A stretch of 64,000 bases of DNA, from the NCBI GenBank assembly GCA_947631255.1, contig CANRKT010000001.1, positions 62,001 through 126,000 on the forward strand, given 5' to 3'. This DNA comes from an uncultured Enterobacteriaceae bacterium (lineage in GTDB: Bacteria; Pseudomonadota; Gammaproteobacteria; Enterobacterales; Enterobacteriaceae). The position numbers were made by a program, and so were the translations under genes. The notes beneath the pieces were generated by a model. That model was not told where the DNA came from, did no database searches, and saw nothing but the letters and a program-made list of their open reading frames with translations. Within the stretch, counting starts at the first letter, position 1; each line of letters opens with the position of its first letter. Positions 26,925 through 37,628 of the stretch are shown in pieces.

Positions 26925-27863
26925 TTAAGGTTTCGTTTGACTCAGAACTTGATTAACCTGCGTCATCAGGTTGCCATAACTCTGGATACCCCCTGCGATA
27001 TACAGCGCTCCAGAATCAAGGTAGATAACATGCTGGTTTTTCCAGGCATCGGTTCTTTTTACTAATGGGTTATCCAGAACCTGATTGGCTGATACGCCTT
27101 CTTTTTTGCTGCCGATAGCATTGTCACGGTCTAGCACAAATAACCAGTTAGGATTGGCTTCCATAATAAATTCTGGGGAAACGGTATTACCGTGCTGACC
27201 GCTTGAGGCGAAGGTTGTCGCGGGTTTAAATCCAAGGACGTCAAAAATAAAACCAAAGCGAGAATCAGGGGAGTAAGCATTCATCTTACCGCCGTTCACC
27301 ATCAGCATCATAGCCGTTCCTGACTGGGCTGATTCTTTACGGATCTCTTCAGCCTGAGCATTAAAGGCGGCAATGACTTCTTTGGCTTTTTCTTGCTTGC
27401 CAAAAATTTCGCCCATTTGTTCAGTGCGCTGAGTCATACTTGCGAGGAAATCTTTCGGATCGATATCCAGTGACAGCGTTGGCGCTATTTCGCTCAGTTT
27501 GTCGTAAGCGGCGGCTGCGCGGGCTCCAGCAAGGATAAGATCAGGCTTAGCGTTGATGAGAGCTTCATAGTTAGGTTCAAACAGTGTACCCGCATTGAGA
27601 TAAGCGTCACTGCTATACTTCGCTAGATGAGCAGGGTAGTGGGCGCTGGTCTGCGGAACCGCCATTACTTCCACACCAAGGGCATCAGCGATATCCAGTG
27701 TTGCAGGACTTAAAATAACGACACGTTGCGGGTTTTTAGGGATTTGGGTCGTCCCTTGGGCATGAACGACTTCTAGAGTCGGTGCGCTGGCTGCGAAAAC
27801 AGGATATGAGCAAGTCAGAGCGGCAGCAAACAGAGATGAAACAACTAGTTTAGGAAGGCGCAT
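26925..27863 (-). CDS. Siderophore-binding periplasmic protein
   Basis: 312 aa cluster A-II (FatB/YclQ/CeuE-like) binding protein. The signal peptide is cleaved near VFA-ASAPT; there is no lipobox, so it is a soluble periplasmic protein, as usual in Gram-negatives. Core segments: PQRVVILSPATLDIADALGVEV near residue 46, PDLILAGARAA, MLMVNGGKMNAYSPDSRFGFIFDVLGF and the closing YIAGGIQSY. It is first in the operon. A weak Fur-like dyad lies about 110 bp upstream. It delivers an iron chelate to the two FecCD permeases. Confidence 0.9.
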   Translation of the reverse strand: MRLPKLVVSSLFAAALTCSYPVFAASAPTLEVVHAQGTTQIPKNPQRVVILSPATLDIADALGVEVMAVPQTSAHYPAHLAKYSSDAYLNAGTLFEPNYEALINAKPDLILAGARAAAAYDKLSEIAPTLSLDIDPKDFLASMTQRTEQMGEIFGKQEKAKEVIAAFNAQAEEIRKESAQSGTAMMLMVNGGKMNAYSPDSRFGFIFDVLGFKPATTFASSGQHGNTVSPEFIMEANPNWLFVLDRDNAIGSKKEGVSANQVLDNPLVKRTDAWKNQHVIYLDSGALYIAGGIQSYGNLMTQVNQVLSQTKP

Positions 27864-28080
27864 TTTTTCTCCTGGAAACCTTATTCTTATGATACCCGTT
27901 TTACTTCAAATTACCTGATTATGACTTTAGCCCGTTTTGGCTAACACAATCAGTAAGTGGAATTATTCACAATATGCTTATAAGAACGATTCGTATTTCA
28001 TTTTTCCGTTATGATAACGGGAAAATGAATAATGGCACTAAATATTTACGGTTAAAGTGACAAAACCTTTTAGAGCAGAA

Positions 28081-28107
28081 CCTGGCTCCGACGAATCGAA
28101 GCCAGGG
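28081..28107. terminator. Hairpin after the TonB-dependent receptor
   Basis: CCTGGCT-CCGA/TCG-AAGCCAGG is a stable stem 20 nt past the receptor stop on the minus strand, without a clean T-run. Confidence 0.5.
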
Positions 28108-28126
28108 TTAATGACAGCAACAATTC

Positions 28127-30256
28127 TTAGAATGAAGCAGTCATAGAGGCGTAATAGGTCTGGCCAGGAACATAGTAGTTATTCCCACTCAGGTTACTGC
28201 CTGAAGGTTCAGAAGGTGTTGGGTTCTTATCGAACAGGTTGTCGATACCCACGTTAAACTTCAGGTTCTTAGTGGCTTTATAGTGTCCGGCAATACCGTA
28301 GATGGTATAAGCGTTACGAATACGTGCCGTTGCAGTTGAACCACGGGCAGACTGATCCGCTGTGCTATCCAGACCTAACATTTTGCTGTAGTACTGGGCG
28401 TTGAATTCAATGCTCAGGTCATTCGTTACCTGCCAGTCAAGTGAAGACCAGGTCGTCAGTTTAGGTGTGGTAACCAGCATCACGCCGAGCGAATCTTCTG
28501 CTTTGATCATACGGGTAAAGTTGTTGTTAAAGGTCAGCTTCTGCAACCAGCGTCCTTTTGGTTCGCTGATCAACGGAATATTCAGGTTACCTTCAATACC
28601 TTGGGTATGTGCGCTGTCCAGGTTAACACGTTCTAACCAGAAGCCGTTAGCTGGGCCATAGGCATAGCCGACTGGACTAGTAGCAATTTTATCTTTAAAG
28701 CGACTATCGAAGAAGGTCAGTCCAGCATTCCAGCCTGCATTCTCATACAGTGCACCGAATTCCCAGTTAGTTGACTTCTCAGGCTTCAGAGAGTCATTAC
28801 CCATGGTGTAGCAACCACCGCCGGTATATTCAGCATAACCATTACAGCCTGCACCACGAGAGGTTTCGATAAACCCAAGGCTTGCCTGACGGATACTTGG
28901 GGCTTTGAAACCTTCAGAGTAGCCGCCTTTAAAGGTCAGGGCATCAGTTGCATTCCAGACCAGGTAAGCACGAGGTGTGGTTTTGTTACCGTACTTAGTG
29001 TCATCCCGACGCAGACCCAGAGTCAGGGTCAGTTCATCAAGTAAATCTATCTGATCTTCGACAAAAATACCTTTGCTGATGGCTGAGCCGTAGCTCTGAC
29101 CATAAGTCTCTGATGAACTTGCGGTGCTGCCCAGAGAACGTGGGTTATCCAGTTCTTCTTTTTTCCACTGTGCACCAATGGTCAGGTTGTGCGGCAGAAG
29201 CAGCTCAAATGGCAGGTTAATATCACCTTCAACAATACGCTCTCGGCTCCACAGTTTAGTATCTTGGGTACCCAAAGCGACGCCATTGCTGATGACGGGG
29301 ACATCACTGGCTGAGTTTTTAAATTTGTTTTCATAAGCGGTGAGTTTGACTGAACCAAAATCAAACAAGCCCTGATAGTCAGCGGTATAGTTTTCACGCT
29401 CCAGTGTATCGACACCACGCAGACCGATTTGCTCGCCAGTATTACTATTACCGGCAATACCTTGTTCTTTCCCTTGCAAGGTTGAGACAGAGACGCGCTG
29501 AGTTTCATTGATATCCCAGCCCAGTTCAGCCCCGTAAGTATAGGTTTTTTTCCCTTCTAAGCCGCTGCCCCAGCGCAAACTACCCGTATCGCTGATATCT
29601 GCATTACGTTTGTTCGAGGAACCACTCAGACGTAAATCAAAACCATGACCTAAAGGTCCACCGACAGTCCCGGTCCAGGTATTGGTATCACCCCGGTCAG
29701 AATCTTTAGGCTGACGAGTACCGACCGATAATGCGCCATGCCAGTCTTCTTTATTGTTCTTTTTAGTAATGATATTGACGACACCACCCATGGCATCGGA
29801 ACCATACAGCGCTGACATTGGTCCGCGAACAATTTCGATACGCTCAATGGATTCTACTGGTAACCAGTTGATATCGTCGAAATAGTTTTGCTGTGTGCTT
29901 TTAATACCGTTACTTGAACCGACACGTTTGCCATCAATCAGTAACAGGGTGTAGGCAGCAGGCATACCACGAATTTGAATACCGGAGCTGACATCGGTTC
30001 CAATTGCTTTAGAGACACCATTGGCGCGACTAAGAATATCTGCGAGGTCGGTAGAGGATTTAACCACGTTCTGTTGTAGCTCTTCAGCAGTAATAACTGA
30101 GATACTGGCAGGAGCATCTTTGATTCTTTGTTCAATCGCTGAAGCGGTAACAACCATCACATCATCGCTATTTTCAGCCGTGTTATCTGCGGCAAACGCA
30201 GGGTAACTTAAGCCGATTATAGGAATCAATAGACCTGTTTTTAACTTTCTATTCAT
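28127..30256 (-). CDS. TonB-dependent siderophore receptor (IrgA/CirA/VctA-like)
   Basis: Outer-membrane receptor for a ferric chelate. Signal peptide (MNRKLKTGLLIPIIGLSYPAFA-ADN), TonB box region DDVMVVTAS, plug domain with IRGMPAAYTLLLIDGKR and RIEIVRGPMSALYGSDAMGGVVNI, then a 22-strand barrel ending in F (YYASMTASF). 709 aa from the ATG at 30256; an in-frame ATG at 30277 has its GGGAG too close (2 nt). Catecholate receptors such as CirA, IrgA and VctA have this plug pattern. Just downstream in the same direction lies the siderophore ABC operon, so the two form one uptake route. A Fur-like box lies upstream. Confidence 0.92.
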   Translation of the reverse strand: MNRKLKTGLLIPIIGLSYPAFAADNTAENSDDVMVVTASAIEQRIKDAPASISVITAEELQQNVVKSSTDLADILSRANGVSKAIGTDVSSGIQIRGMPAAYTLLLIDGKRVGSSNGIKSTQQNYFDDINWLPVESIERIEIVRGPMSALYGSDAMGGVVNIITKKNNKEDWHGALSVGTRQPKDSDRGDTNTWTGTVGGPLGHGFDLRLSGSSNKRNADISDTGSLRWGSGLEGKKTYTYGAELGWDINETQRVSVSTLQGKEQGIAGNSNTGEQIGLRGVDTLERENYTADYQGLFDFGSVKLTAYENKFKNSASDVPVISNGVALGTQDTKLWSRERIVEGDINLPFELLLPHNLTIGAQWKKEELDNPRSLGSTASSSETYGQSYGSAISKGIFVEDQIDLLDELTLTLGLRRDDTKYGNKTTPRAYLVWNATDALTFKGGYSEGFKAPSIRQASLGFIETSRGAGCNGYAEYTGGGCYTMGNDSLKPEKSTNWEFGALYENAGWNAGLTFFDSRFKDKIATSPVGYAYGPANGFWLERVNLDSAHTQGIEGNLNIPLISEPKGRWLQKLTFNNNFTRMIKAEDSLGVMLVTTPKLTTWSSLDWQVTNDLSIEFNAQYYSKMLGLDSTADQSARGSTATARIRNAYTIYGIAGHYKATKNLKFNVGIDNLFDKNPTPSEPSGSNLSGNNYYVPGQTYYASMTASF

Positions 30257-30329
30257 AGATTTAATACTCACCGTCATCTCTCCCAGAGATATTGATTATG
30301 GCGCCTTGTTAAATGCGGCTGCTAATGTA

Positions 30330-30352
30330 AATCATATTGATAATCATTTCCA
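30330..30352. promoter_or_regulatory. Fur box upstream of the receptor
   Basis: AATCATATTGATAATCATTTCCA contains TTGATAATCATTT, resembling the Fur consensus GATAATGATAATCATTATC, placed about 75 bp before the receptor start. Iron repression is expected. Confidence 0.65.
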
Positions 30353-30362
30353 ATTATTAAGC

Positions 30363-30378
30363 TGTGACACATGTCACA
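30363..30378. promoter_or_regulatory. CRP site upstream of aldA
   Basis: TGTGA-CACATG-TCACA is a perfect palindrome with both CRP half sites. It lies about 300 bp upstream of the aldA start and about 110 bp upstream of the divergent receptor. Confidence 0.65.
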
Positions 30379-30671
30379 TCACACTGCAAGTCATTGTAAC
30401 TTAATGACTAATATTGGTATTTTTTCATTCATTCGCTAATGTAAAGAAATGTGTATCCAATATTGGGGCAGGCATTAGCCTGCTGACAGGGGGAGAGAAT
30501 AGAAAAATGCCAGTTGAAATAGCTGTTTCTTGGTTTTTTTGCCACTCTGGATGACTGACTGGCAACCAGGCCAAGGTTATTTTCCGTGAACTGTTGCACC
30601 TTCAGGGCTGGGTCATCACTGTCGTATCATCAACCCGCCCGACGATAAAAACATCTCACGGAGAACCTGCA

Positions 30672-32111
30672 ATGAAACCTGTTCAGCACCCAATGTATAT
30701 TAATGGTCAGTTTGTCGAAAACAGCTCAGACAGTTGGATTGATGTGATTAATCCGGCGACTGAGGAGCTGCTGTCACGTATCCCTGAAGGGACCCCGGAA
30801 GATGCTCAGCGTGCTATTGATGCCGCTGAAGCCGCCCAGCCGGGCTGGGAAGCATTGCCTGCCATTGAACGCGGCCGCTGGTTAAAGAAAATTGCCGATG
30901 GTATACGCCAGAATGCGGTTGAGTTAACTGCGACCATTGTTGCTGAAGGGGGAAAAACCCAGGAGCTGGCAGAAGTGGAAGTGTTTTTCACAGCCGATTA
31001 CCTCGACTACATGGCTGAGTGGGCGCGTCGTTACGAAGGGGAAATAGTGCAAAGCGATCGCCCGCAGGAACATATTCTGGTGTTCAAAAAAGCAATTGGG
31101 GTGACAACGGGTATTTTACCCTGGAACTTCCCCTTCTTCTTGATTGCACGTAAAGCGGCTCCCGCTTTGCTGACCGGCAATACCATTGTCATTAAACCCA
31201 GCGAACTGACACCGAATAACGCCATTATTTTTGCCCGTATTGTTAATGAGATTGGTCTGCCGGCTGGAGTGTTTAACCTCGTCACCGGTTATGGTCCGGT
31301 GGTCGGGCAAGAACTGGCAGCGAACCCGAAAGTCGGGCTGGTCAGTTTGACCGGCAGTGTGAATGCCGGGATTGCAACGCTTAAGGCGGCAGCGCCGAAT
31401 GTCACTAAAGCCTCTTTAGAACTGGGTGGTAAAGCGCCAGCTATCGTGATGAATGATGCTAATCTGGATTTAACGGTGAAAGCAATTGTCGCCTCACGCA
31501 TGATTAATACCGGACAAGTGTGTAACTGTGTAGAACGTCTCTATGTGCAGGATGGCATCTACGATGAACTGGTGACTCGCCTGACCGCAGCGTTTAAAGA
31601 AGTCACTTTTGGTGACCCGGCAACAGGTAAAGGCCTGGATATGGGGCCTTTGATAACCGCAGCTGCTTTGCAACGTGTTGAAGAGAAAGTGGCGGATGCT
31701 GTTGCCGGAGGTGCGACTATTGTGACCGGTGGTAAGCGTTCAGGTGATACCGGTTTCTTCTTTGAGCCAACGCTTATCACTAACGTTGAACAGAACATGC
31801 GTATTATGCAGGAAGAGACCTTCGGGCCGGTACTGCCTGTGATGAAATTTAGCACTCTGGATGAAGCTATTGCTCTGGCCAACGACAGTGAATACGGCCT
31901 GACATCTTCTATTTTCACCGACAATTTAAATACCGCAATGAAGGCGCTGAAACAGTTGAAGTTTGGTGAAACTTATATCAACCGGGAAAACTTCGAGGCG
32001 ATGCAGGGCTTCCATGCGGGATGGCGTAAATCAGGTATTGGGGGTGCAGATGGTCGCCATGGCCTGGAAGAGTATTTGCAAACTCACGTCGCCTATTTGC
32101 AGTATCAGTAA
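30672..32111 (+). CDS. aldA: Lactaldehyde dehydrogenase AldA
   Basis: NAD-dependent aldehyde dehydrogenase that oxidises L-lactaldehyde, the product of rhamnulose-1-phosphate aldolase, to L-lactate. 479 aa from the ATG at 30672 (MKPVQHPMYINGQFVE), equal to E. coli AldA; GGAGA stands 7 nt upstream. The frame is open upstream to 30594 but without support. Catalytic Cys in GQVCNC near residue 285 and general-base Glu in LELGGKAP near 250; ILPWNFPFF near 148. It faces rhaM convergently at the end of the rhamnose cluster, so the cluster can take rhamnose to dihydroxyacetone phosphate and lactate. Confidence 0.95.
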   Translation: MKPVQHPMYINGQFVENSSDSWIDVINPATEELLSRIPEGTPEDAQRAIDAAEAAQPGWEALPAIERGRWLKKIADGIRQNAVELTATIVAEGGKTQELAEVEVFFTADYLDYMAEWARRYEGEIVQSDRPQEHILVFKKAIGVTTGILPWNFPFFLIARKAAPALLTGNTIVIKPSELTPNNAIIFARIVNEIGLPAGVFNLVTGYGPVVGQELAANPKVGLVSLTGSVNAGIATLKAAAPNVTKASLELGGKAPAIVMNDANLDLTVKAIVASRMINTGQVCNCVERLYVQDGIYDELVTRLTAAFKEVTFGDPATGKGLDMGPLITAAALQRVEEKVADAVAGGATIVTGGKRSGDTGFFFEPTLITNVEQNMRIMQEETFGPVLPVMKFSTLDEAIALANDSEYGLTSSIFTDNLNTAMKALKQLKFGETYINRENFEAMQGFHAGWRKSGIGGADGRHGLEEYLQTHVAYLQYQ

Positions 32112-32124
32112 CCCCTTTCTTAAT

Positions 32125-32156
32125 CAGATGTCCATATTGATGGGCATCTGACTTTT
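32125..32156 (+). terminator. Terminator after aldA
   Basis: CAGATG-t-CC...GG-g-CATCTG is followed by ACTTTT. Moderate stem and a short T-run. Confidence 0.6.
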
Positions 32157-32221
32157 ATCCACTGACTCAGCCTCAGCAACAATAGCGATACTTAAGTTCT
32201 CCTATGGCCTCAAGCATCACG

Positions 32222-32240
32222 GCTCGATATTTTATCGAGC
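32222..32240. terminator. Hairpin downstream of rhaM
   Basis: GCTCGATA-TTT-TATCGAGC, a perfect 8-bp stem, lies 85 nt past the rhaM stop between two convergent units. Confidence 0.4.
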
Positions 32241-32325
32241 ATCGATAGATATCTGATTATCTGGCGAACGTTAAAGTCCGCCTTAAGGGCTATCAGAGGG
32301 GGGAAATGGGTTAGCAAAGGGAGCT

Positions 32326-32640
32326 TCAGTCGAGATAAAACACTTCACTGAGTTCGCTGCTGACGGGACTATTGTCTGGATTTGTCGGCATCACATCGCG
32401 CATATACTGCCACCAGCGCTGGCAAACGTCAGTATTAGCAATGGCAGCCCAGCGTTCCTCTGACTCAATTTCGACTGTAGCAAATAGCAGGTGGCGCTGT
32501 TTATCGAGATAGATTGCGTAGTGGTGTGCCCCCTGTTCTTTAAGCAGGGTTTCCAGCTCCGGCCATATTGGGTTATGGCGCTGCTGATACGCTTGATGCG
32601 CATCAGGATTGACATGCATAACAAAGGCTTTGCGGATCAT
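32326..32640 (-). CDS. rhaM: L-rhamnose mutarotase RhaM
   Basis: Interconverts alpha and beta anomers of L-rhamnose, speeding entry into the RhaA reaction. 104 aa from [20 protein letters not shown] (ATG at 32640), the E. coli length; the longer frame to 32781 has no support. The active-site region RHNPIWPEL lies at residues 21-29 and WWQYMRDVM near 75. It is the last gene of rhaB-rhaA-rhaD-rhaM, separated from rhaD by 154 bp. Confidence 0.95.
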   Translation of the reverse strand: MIRKAFVMHVNPDAHQAYQQRHNPIWPELETLLKEQGAHHYAIYLDKQRHLLFATVEIESEERWAAIANTDVCQRWWQYMRDVMPTNPDNSPVSSELSEVFYLD

Positions 32641-32794
32641 AATCTCTCCAAAATGATTTCGTTTGCGGGCACCTGAGCAGTACCCGCAGATAATCAGATA
32701 CGTCGTTTTCTCATCACTCGTCTGGCGATAATCGGCAGGGAAATGACTACAATCAAGTAAAATTTTGCCCGCAGAAAACACGGAGCGATACAGA

Positions 32795-33625
32795 TTATTT
32801 GTAGAGATCTAACGCGGATTGCAGTGGGGTGACGCCGAAGCGTTTACCCAAAGCAATCAGTTCTTCCTGGGTGATCGTTTGTTTCATTCCGCCCATCGAA
32901 TAGACCTTCACCAGCACTTCGGCTGATTTTTCAGCGGTATCGATAAGACCGAAGGTTTCATCCAGAGTCGGCGCACTGCCGAACACACCGTGGAACGGCC
33001 ACAGTACCAGAGAATGTTTGCGCATCTGCTGTGCGGTTGCCTGACCTATCTCGTCAGTGCCGGGAACCATCCACGGCAGAGTGCCGACACCATCCGGGAA
33101 AACCACCAGACATTCAGTACTTCCTTCCCACAGCTTACGAGTCAGAAAATCACTGTTGTTTTCCAGCACATAAGTCAGAGCAATAAGATTGGTGGCATGG
33201 CAGTGCATAATGACTCTGTCTTTACCGCCCGTGACGCTGATACGTTCACTGTGGGAAAGAAAGTGTGCGGGTAATTCAGAAGTGGGTACTGCATCGTCAG
33301 TTAACCCCCAGAGAATACGGTATCCCGCACCATCACTGTCGACTTTCACGACACCGAGACTGGCCATCGGATCGAGTTGCACATTACGGAAAAATTTACC
33401 GGATCCCGTGACGATAAACGACTGATTTGCTAAGACAGGCATCGGCTGGCTTAGTGCGATATAGCGCGGTGTGGTGTAAAAATCGGCTTCATAAGGTGCC
33501 ACATCCGCCTCGTCCAGGCGCAGAGTCAGGTTACCGCCATTTCGTTCATCCCAACCTTTCAGCCAGGCATCGGAAGTCGCTTTAATCATGCCCTGGACGA
33601 ACCAAGAATTAATGATAGTTTGCAT
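32795..33625 (-). CDS. rhaD: Rhamnulose-1-phosphate aldolase RhaD
   Basis: Class II, zinc-dependent aldolase that cleaves L-rhamnulose 1-phosphate to dihydroxyacetone phosphate and L-lactaldehyde in the cytosol. 276 aa against about 274 in E. coli. The metal site MHCHATNLI (two of the zinc histidines, near residues 141-143) is clear, with the later PFHGVFGS histidine as third ligand. 65 bp downstream of rhaA in the rhaBADM unit. AldA, two genes away, removes the lactaldehyde. Confidence 0.96.
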   Translation of the reverse strand: MQTIINSWFVQGMIKATSDAWLKGWDERNGGNLTLRLDEADVAPYEADFYTTPRYIALSQPMPVLANQSFIVTGSGKFFRNVQLDPMASLGVVKVDSDGAGYRILWGLTDDAVPTSELPAHFLSHSERISVTGGKDRVIMHCHATNLIALTYVLENNSDFLTRKLWEGSTECLVVFPDGVGTLPWMVPGTDEIGQATAQQMRKHSLVLWPFHGVFGSAPTLDETFGLIDTAEKSAEVLVKVYSMGGMKQTITQEELIALGKRFGVTPLQSALDLYK

Positions 33626-33690
33626 AGTCTGTAGATCCTGTTAATTCAGTAAAAGATCTCTCTTAGAGAGAGGATATTCCTGGCCGGTAG

Positions 33691-34950
33691 TTATTGACGA
33701 TGGCGTAACACGTCGTTCTCATAGGAGCGTACTGTATCTAACCACTGACTGCCTGTTGGGGTGTTATGACGGTGACAGTACATTTCCCAGACGGCCTGCC
33801 ATGGCAGCGATTTTTGTTCTTCCATTAAGGCTAAACGTGCGGTGTAATCGCCCTCGGCCTCGAGCTGGCGGAACTGTTCAGTAGGTTCAAGCAGAGCGCG
33901 CAGCAGGGCTTTTTTCATATTGCGGGTGCCAATCACCCAGGCGGCGATACGGTTGATAGAACCATCGAAGAAATCGAGGCCGATATGGACTCGGTCAAAC
34001 AGGTTGTGGCGAATAATCTCACTGGCAATCGCCTGCGTTTCATCGTCCAGCAACACCACATGATCGCTATCCCAGCGCACCGGGCGGCTGACGTGAAGCA
34101 GTAAACGTGGGATATACAGTATGGCGGCAGAAATCTTGTCAGAAACGATTTCAGTTGGATGGAAGTGGCCTGCATCCAGGCACAGGGCTGTTTGACGGCT
34201 AGCGGCGTAGCCCATATAAAACTCATTGGAACCCACGGTATAACTCTCAGCGCCAATACCGAATAACTTGCTTTCTACAGCATCAATATGGTGTGCCGGG
34301 TTGAGTTTTTCGCTGATAATCTCATCCAGTGCATTGATCAAACGTTGACGTGGGGCTAAGCGGTCAACAGTAATATCTTTCATTCCATCCGGTATCCAGA
34401 TATTCATCACCGATGGTGTATTGAGCTGTTCGCCAAAGTATGCCGAGATACGACGACAGGCCTGGCAATGTTCAATCCAGAACTGACGAATTTCATCATT
34501 GGCATGCGAAAGGGTAAAACCATCAGCACTCAGCGGATGTGAGAAGCATGATGGGTTAAAGTCCAGCCCCAGTTGATTCGCTTTGGCCCATTCCACCCAG
34601 TTTTTAAAGTGCTCGGGCTTGATTTTATTACGCTCAACAGGTTCATCTGATTCGAGATAGATAGCATGTAAGTTGAGACGTTTCGGACCAGGGATCAGGC
34701 TTAATGCCAATTCGAGATCAGTACGGAGTTCTGTGGGATTACGTGCCTTTCCGGGATAGTTGCCGGTGACCTGAATGCCCCCGGTTAACTCAGCATTCTG
34801 ATTTTCAAAACCTGCGACATCATCACCCTGCCAGCAGTGCATCGAGACCGGAAGTTTATCGAGCTGGTGGAGAGCCTGTTCAATATCTACGCCAACAGCA
34901 GAAAAACGTTGTTTAGCCAGTTCCCAGGCTTGTTCTAATTGAGTGGTCAT
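33691..34950 (-). CDS. rhaA: L-rhamnose isomerase RhaA
   Basis: Isomerises L-rhamnose to L-rhamnulose; TIM-barrel metal enzyme, 419 aa like E. coli when started at the ATG at 34950 ([16 protein letters not shown]). That ATG overlaps the rhaB stop (ATGA), which supports it over the in-frame ATG at 34956. The family features [10 protein letters not shown] near residue 270 and [18 protein letters not shown] near 300 supply metal-binding residues. Confidence 0.97.
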   Translation of the reverse strand: MTTQLEQAWELAKQRFSAVGVDIEQALHQLDKLPVSMHCWQGDDVAGFENQNAELTGGIQVTGNYPGKARNPTELRTDLELALSLIPGPKRLNLHAIYLESDEPVERNKIKPEHFKNWVEWAKANQLGLDFNPSCFSHPLSADGFTLSHANDEIRQFWIEHCQACRRISAYFGEQLNTPSVMNIWIPDGMKDITVDRLAPRQRLINALDEIISEKLNPAHHIDAVESKLFGIGAESYTVGSNEFYMGYAASRQTALCLDAGHFHPTEIVSDKISAAILYIPRLLLHVSRPVRWDSDHVVLLDDETQAIASEIIRHNLFDRVHIGLDFFDGSINRIAAWVIGTRNMKKALLRALLEPTEQFRQLEAEGDYTARLALMEEQKSLPWQAVWEMYCHRHNTPTGSQWLDTVRSYENDVLRHRQ

Positions 34951-36416
34951 GCGCAAATCTCCTTAAGTCTGTTTGTTCTGCTGAAATCGCGAACATAGCG
35001 CGTAATTTCATGATTCGGGTTCGGAGTGAAGGTTGTCAGTTTGTCGTTGCTGGTAACTTGCTGGCGGAAGTGATTAATGTCTGAGAACTCTCCCAGAGCC
35101 ATTAACTGCATACCGATATTACCGAGGGTTGAGGCTTCAACTGGCCCGGCAATCACCTTGAGGCCACAGGCATCAGCACAAAGCTGGTTAAGCAGTGGGT
35201 TCTGACAACCACCACCGACGATATGGAGCTGACTAAAAGGCACACCACGTAGCGCGGCTAGCTCATTCAGGGCATCGGCGTAGAGCAAGGCGAGGCTATC
35301 GAAGATACAGCGGGCCAGTTCAGCTGGGCTTAAAGGGACGGCTTGCCCTGTTTCACGGCAGGCACGGGTAATTTCATCACTCATACTGCGTGGGTTGATG
35401 AAGCGGTCATCGTTTGGATTTATCAGGAAACGACAAGCAGCCAGCTGTTCAGCTTCGGTAATTAGCGCCGGGAGATCGGTGATGTTCTGTTCTTTGAGTA
35501 CGCGCTGTAATAACCACAATCCCATAATATTCTTCAATACCCGATAGCGTCCTTCCGCTCCACCTTCGTTAGTGATATTGGCGCGCAGAGCCTGGTCGCA
35601 GGTATAAGGGGTCTGACTTTCAAAGCCTATTAGTGACCAGGTCCCAGAGGAGAGATAGGCGGCATTCTTATCGAGCAGTGGTGCAGCAATCACCGCGCTG
35701 GCGGTATCATGGCTGGCAACGGCGACCACAGGAATTGACTGCTCCAGGGGGCTCTTCCAGTGTCCGATGATATTGCCCGGCGGGGTAGGGGTTGCAAGCC
35801 AGCTATGAGGAATTCCGGCCCAGTCCAGCAGCGTATTATCCCAGTCACGGGTTTCAATATTGACCATCTGAGTGGTGGTAGCGTTGGTATATTCCCAGTT
35901 GAGATTACCGGTCAATTGGTAGCAGAAGTAATCCGGGATCAGCAGCGCATGAGAGACATCTGCCGCCAGACTGGGCTGTTGTTCAAGCAGTGCCCGGAAT
36001 TGATAGAGTGTATTGAATGGCAGAAACTGAATGCCACTGTGTCGATAAATCTCTGTTTTACCGAGCTGTTCCAATGCCTGTGCCATCACTCCCTGAGTAC
36101 GATTATCACGATAGGAAACCGGCGGACCAACACGATGGCCTTCACGATTAAGCAGGACGTAATCAACACCCCAGCTATCAATACCGATACTGGATATCTG
36201 AATATTTTCTTCACAGACTTTATTCAGACTGATACGTATTTCAGCTTCCAGAGCGTCTATATCCCAGGCATCAAAGCCATCCTGTTTGACGAGAGTATTG
36301 GTAAAGCGATGAATTTCACGAAGCGAGAGCGTAGCTTGTTCAGGCTCGAAGCTGGCGAGCATTGTACGGCCGCTTGATGCGCCTAAATCGACAGCCACAC
36401 AATAAAGAATGGTCAT
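34947..36416 (-). CDS. rhaB: Rhamnulokinase RhaB
   Basis: FGGY-family kinase that phosphorylates L-rhamnulose at C1. 489 aa from [17 protein letters not shown] (ATG at 36416, preceded by AGGGA); the open frame upstream is not used. Features: nucleotide/substrate loop DLGASSGR near residue 10, catalytic region [12 protein letters not shown], and [14 protein letters not shown] near 400. First gene of rhaBADM, divergent from rhaSR across a 304-bp regulatory region. Confidence 0.97.
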   Translation of the reverse strand: MTILYCVAVDLGASSGRTMLASFEPEQATLSLREIHRFTNTLVKQDGFDAWDIDALEAEIRISLNKVCEENIQISSIGIDSWGVDYVLLNREGHRVGPPVSYRDNRTQGVMAQALEQLGKTEIYRHSGIQFLPFNTLYQFRALLEQQPSLAADVSHALLIPDYFCYQLTGNLNWEYTNATTTQMVNIETRDWDNTLLDWAGIPHSWLATPTPPGNIIGHWKSPLEQSIPVVAVASHDTASAVIAAPLLDKNAAYLSSGTWSLIGFESQTPYTCDQALRANITNEGGAEGRYRVLKNIMGLWLLQRVLKEQNITDLPALITEAEQLAACRFLINPNDDRFINPRSMSDEITRACRETGQAVPLSPAELARCIFDSLALLYADALNELAALRGVPFSQLHIVGGGCQNPLLNQLCADACGLKVIAGPVEASTLGNIGMQLMALGEFSDINHFRQQVTSNDKLTTFTPNPNHEITRYVRDFSRTNRLKEICA

Positions 36417-36720
36417 AGACGGATCCCTGTTAGGTTTGTTAAGCAAAAGTCTAAGAAAGGGGGGGCAGGCATGCCTTTTTGTCACTGACAGGAAAAAAGA
36501 GGGACTGGCAAGAAAGCAAAGATGAACATGAGACAGGTCACAGTTTCTCATCATGAGGCTTATTACAAGTGATGTGATGATGGCCGCAGTTATCAATATT
36601 CACTGCTATTTCTTAATAAAAAAACCAATTTAGCAGCATTTCAGGGCAAAAATTTAAGGTGGGTTTTTGTTATCCCTAATACTATCGTGAGAACAATTCT
36701 CATTATTAGGAGCAGCAGTG
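36417..36720. promoter_or_regulatory. Divergent rhaBADM / rhaSR control region
   Basis: 304 bp between the divergent operons. It should hold the RhaS and RhaR inverted-repeat sites known from E. coli, but I could not place them with confidence. A weak CRP-like site (CATGA-GACAGG-TCACA, 36527-36542) and the dyad TGAGAA-CAA-TTCTCA (36688-36702) are the clearest symmetric elements. Confidence 0.55.
36688..36702. promoter_or_regulatory. Perfect dyad in the rhaS leader
   Basis: TGAGAA-CAA-TTCTCA, 6+3+6, lies 18 nt before the rhaS ATG and just ahead of its ribosome site (AGGAG). It could be an operator or a small mRNA hairpin. No matching E. coli element is known to me. Confidence 0.4.
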
Positions 36721-37548
36721 ATGACTGTATTACATAGCGTAGATTTTTTTCCGTCTGGATACTCACCTGTTGCTATCGAGCCTCGACTGCCTCAGGCGGC
36801 ATTTCCTGAGCATAGTCATGACTTTAATGAAATAGTAATAGTGGAGCATGGAACAGGAACCCATATTTTTAACGGCCAGCCTTACACTATCAGCGGCGGA
36901 ACTATCTGTTTTATACGCGAGCATGATCGTCATTTGTACGAGCATACAGATAATCTGTGCCTGACTAATGTGCTCTATCGTTCTCCTGAGCGGTTTCGTT
37001 TTCTGACGGGATTAAACCAGTTACTTCCTCAGGAACAGGACGGAAACTATCCTTCACACTGGCGGGTCAATAAGTCGACGATGCAGCAAATTCTGAAGTT
37101 AACTGAGCAGATGGAACAGGCTGAAGATGGCCCAGAGACGCATACTATTGCCAGTAGAGAGCTGTTATTTATGCAGCTGTTAGTGTCGCTGCGCCAGAGC
37201 AGTCTGGTGGAAGGGGCAAGTAATAATACTGCTAGATTAAATCAACTTGTCTTATGGCTTGAAGAGAATTTTGCTGAAGAGGTTTGCTGGGAAACACTGG
37301 CGGATAAATTCTCTCTGTCGTTGCGGACTTTACACCGGCAGCTAAAGCAACATACTGGACTGACGCCGCAGCGTTATCTTAACCGTCTGCGTCTGAGCAA
37401 AGCACGGCATCTGTTGCGACATACGGAAGAGACGGTGACCGATATCGCCTATCTCTGTGGATTTGGCGACAGTAATCATTTCTCAACGTTATTTCGCCGG
37501 GAATTTAATTGGTCACCACGCGATATTCGTCAGAGTAGAGACATCTAG
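36721..37548 (+). CDS. rhaS: L-rhamnose operon activator RhaS
   Basis: AraC/XylS-family activator of rhaBAD. 275 aa. N-terminal cupin-like rhamnose-binding domain ([15 protein letters not shown] with the basic/acidic cluster near residue 30, then [11 protein letters not shown]) and two C-terminal helix-turn-helices ([11 protein letters not shown] near 200; [22 protein letters not shown] near 240). I use the ATG at 36721, preceded by AGGAGC, over the GTG one codon earlier because E. coli RhaS starts [10 protein letters not shown] at the same place. rhaR follows 80 bp later. Confidence 0.96.
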   Translation: MTVLHSVDFFPSGYSPVAIEPRLPQAAFPEHSHDFNEIVIVEHGTGTHIFNGQPYTISGGTICFIREHDRHLYEHTDNLCLTNVLYRSPERFRFLTGLNQLLPQEQDGNYPSHWRVNKSTMQQILKLTEQMEQAEDGPETHTIASRELLFMQLLVSLRQSSLVEGASNNTARLNQLVLWLEENFAEEVCWETLADKFSLSLRTLHRQLKQHTGLTPQRYLNRLRLSKARHLLRHTEETVTDIAYLCGFGDSNHFSTLFRREFNWSPRDIRQSRDI

Positions 37549-37628
37549 TATCAATAACGTGAATATAATCACCATTTTTGGTATAAAAAAGTTAATAATA
37601 ACAGATTGTTCGATTCTGAGGCTGTACC

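Noticed and set aside
27970-28000. Fur-like dyad upstream of the siderophore-binding protein gene
   Set aside because: Only about 10 of 19 positions fit the Fur consensus by hand count; mentioned in the gene entry but not listed as a site.
35760-36377. Plus-strand frame of 205 codons across rhaB
   Set aside because: It lies wholly antisense to a clearly functional kinase gene and has no recognisable protein features.
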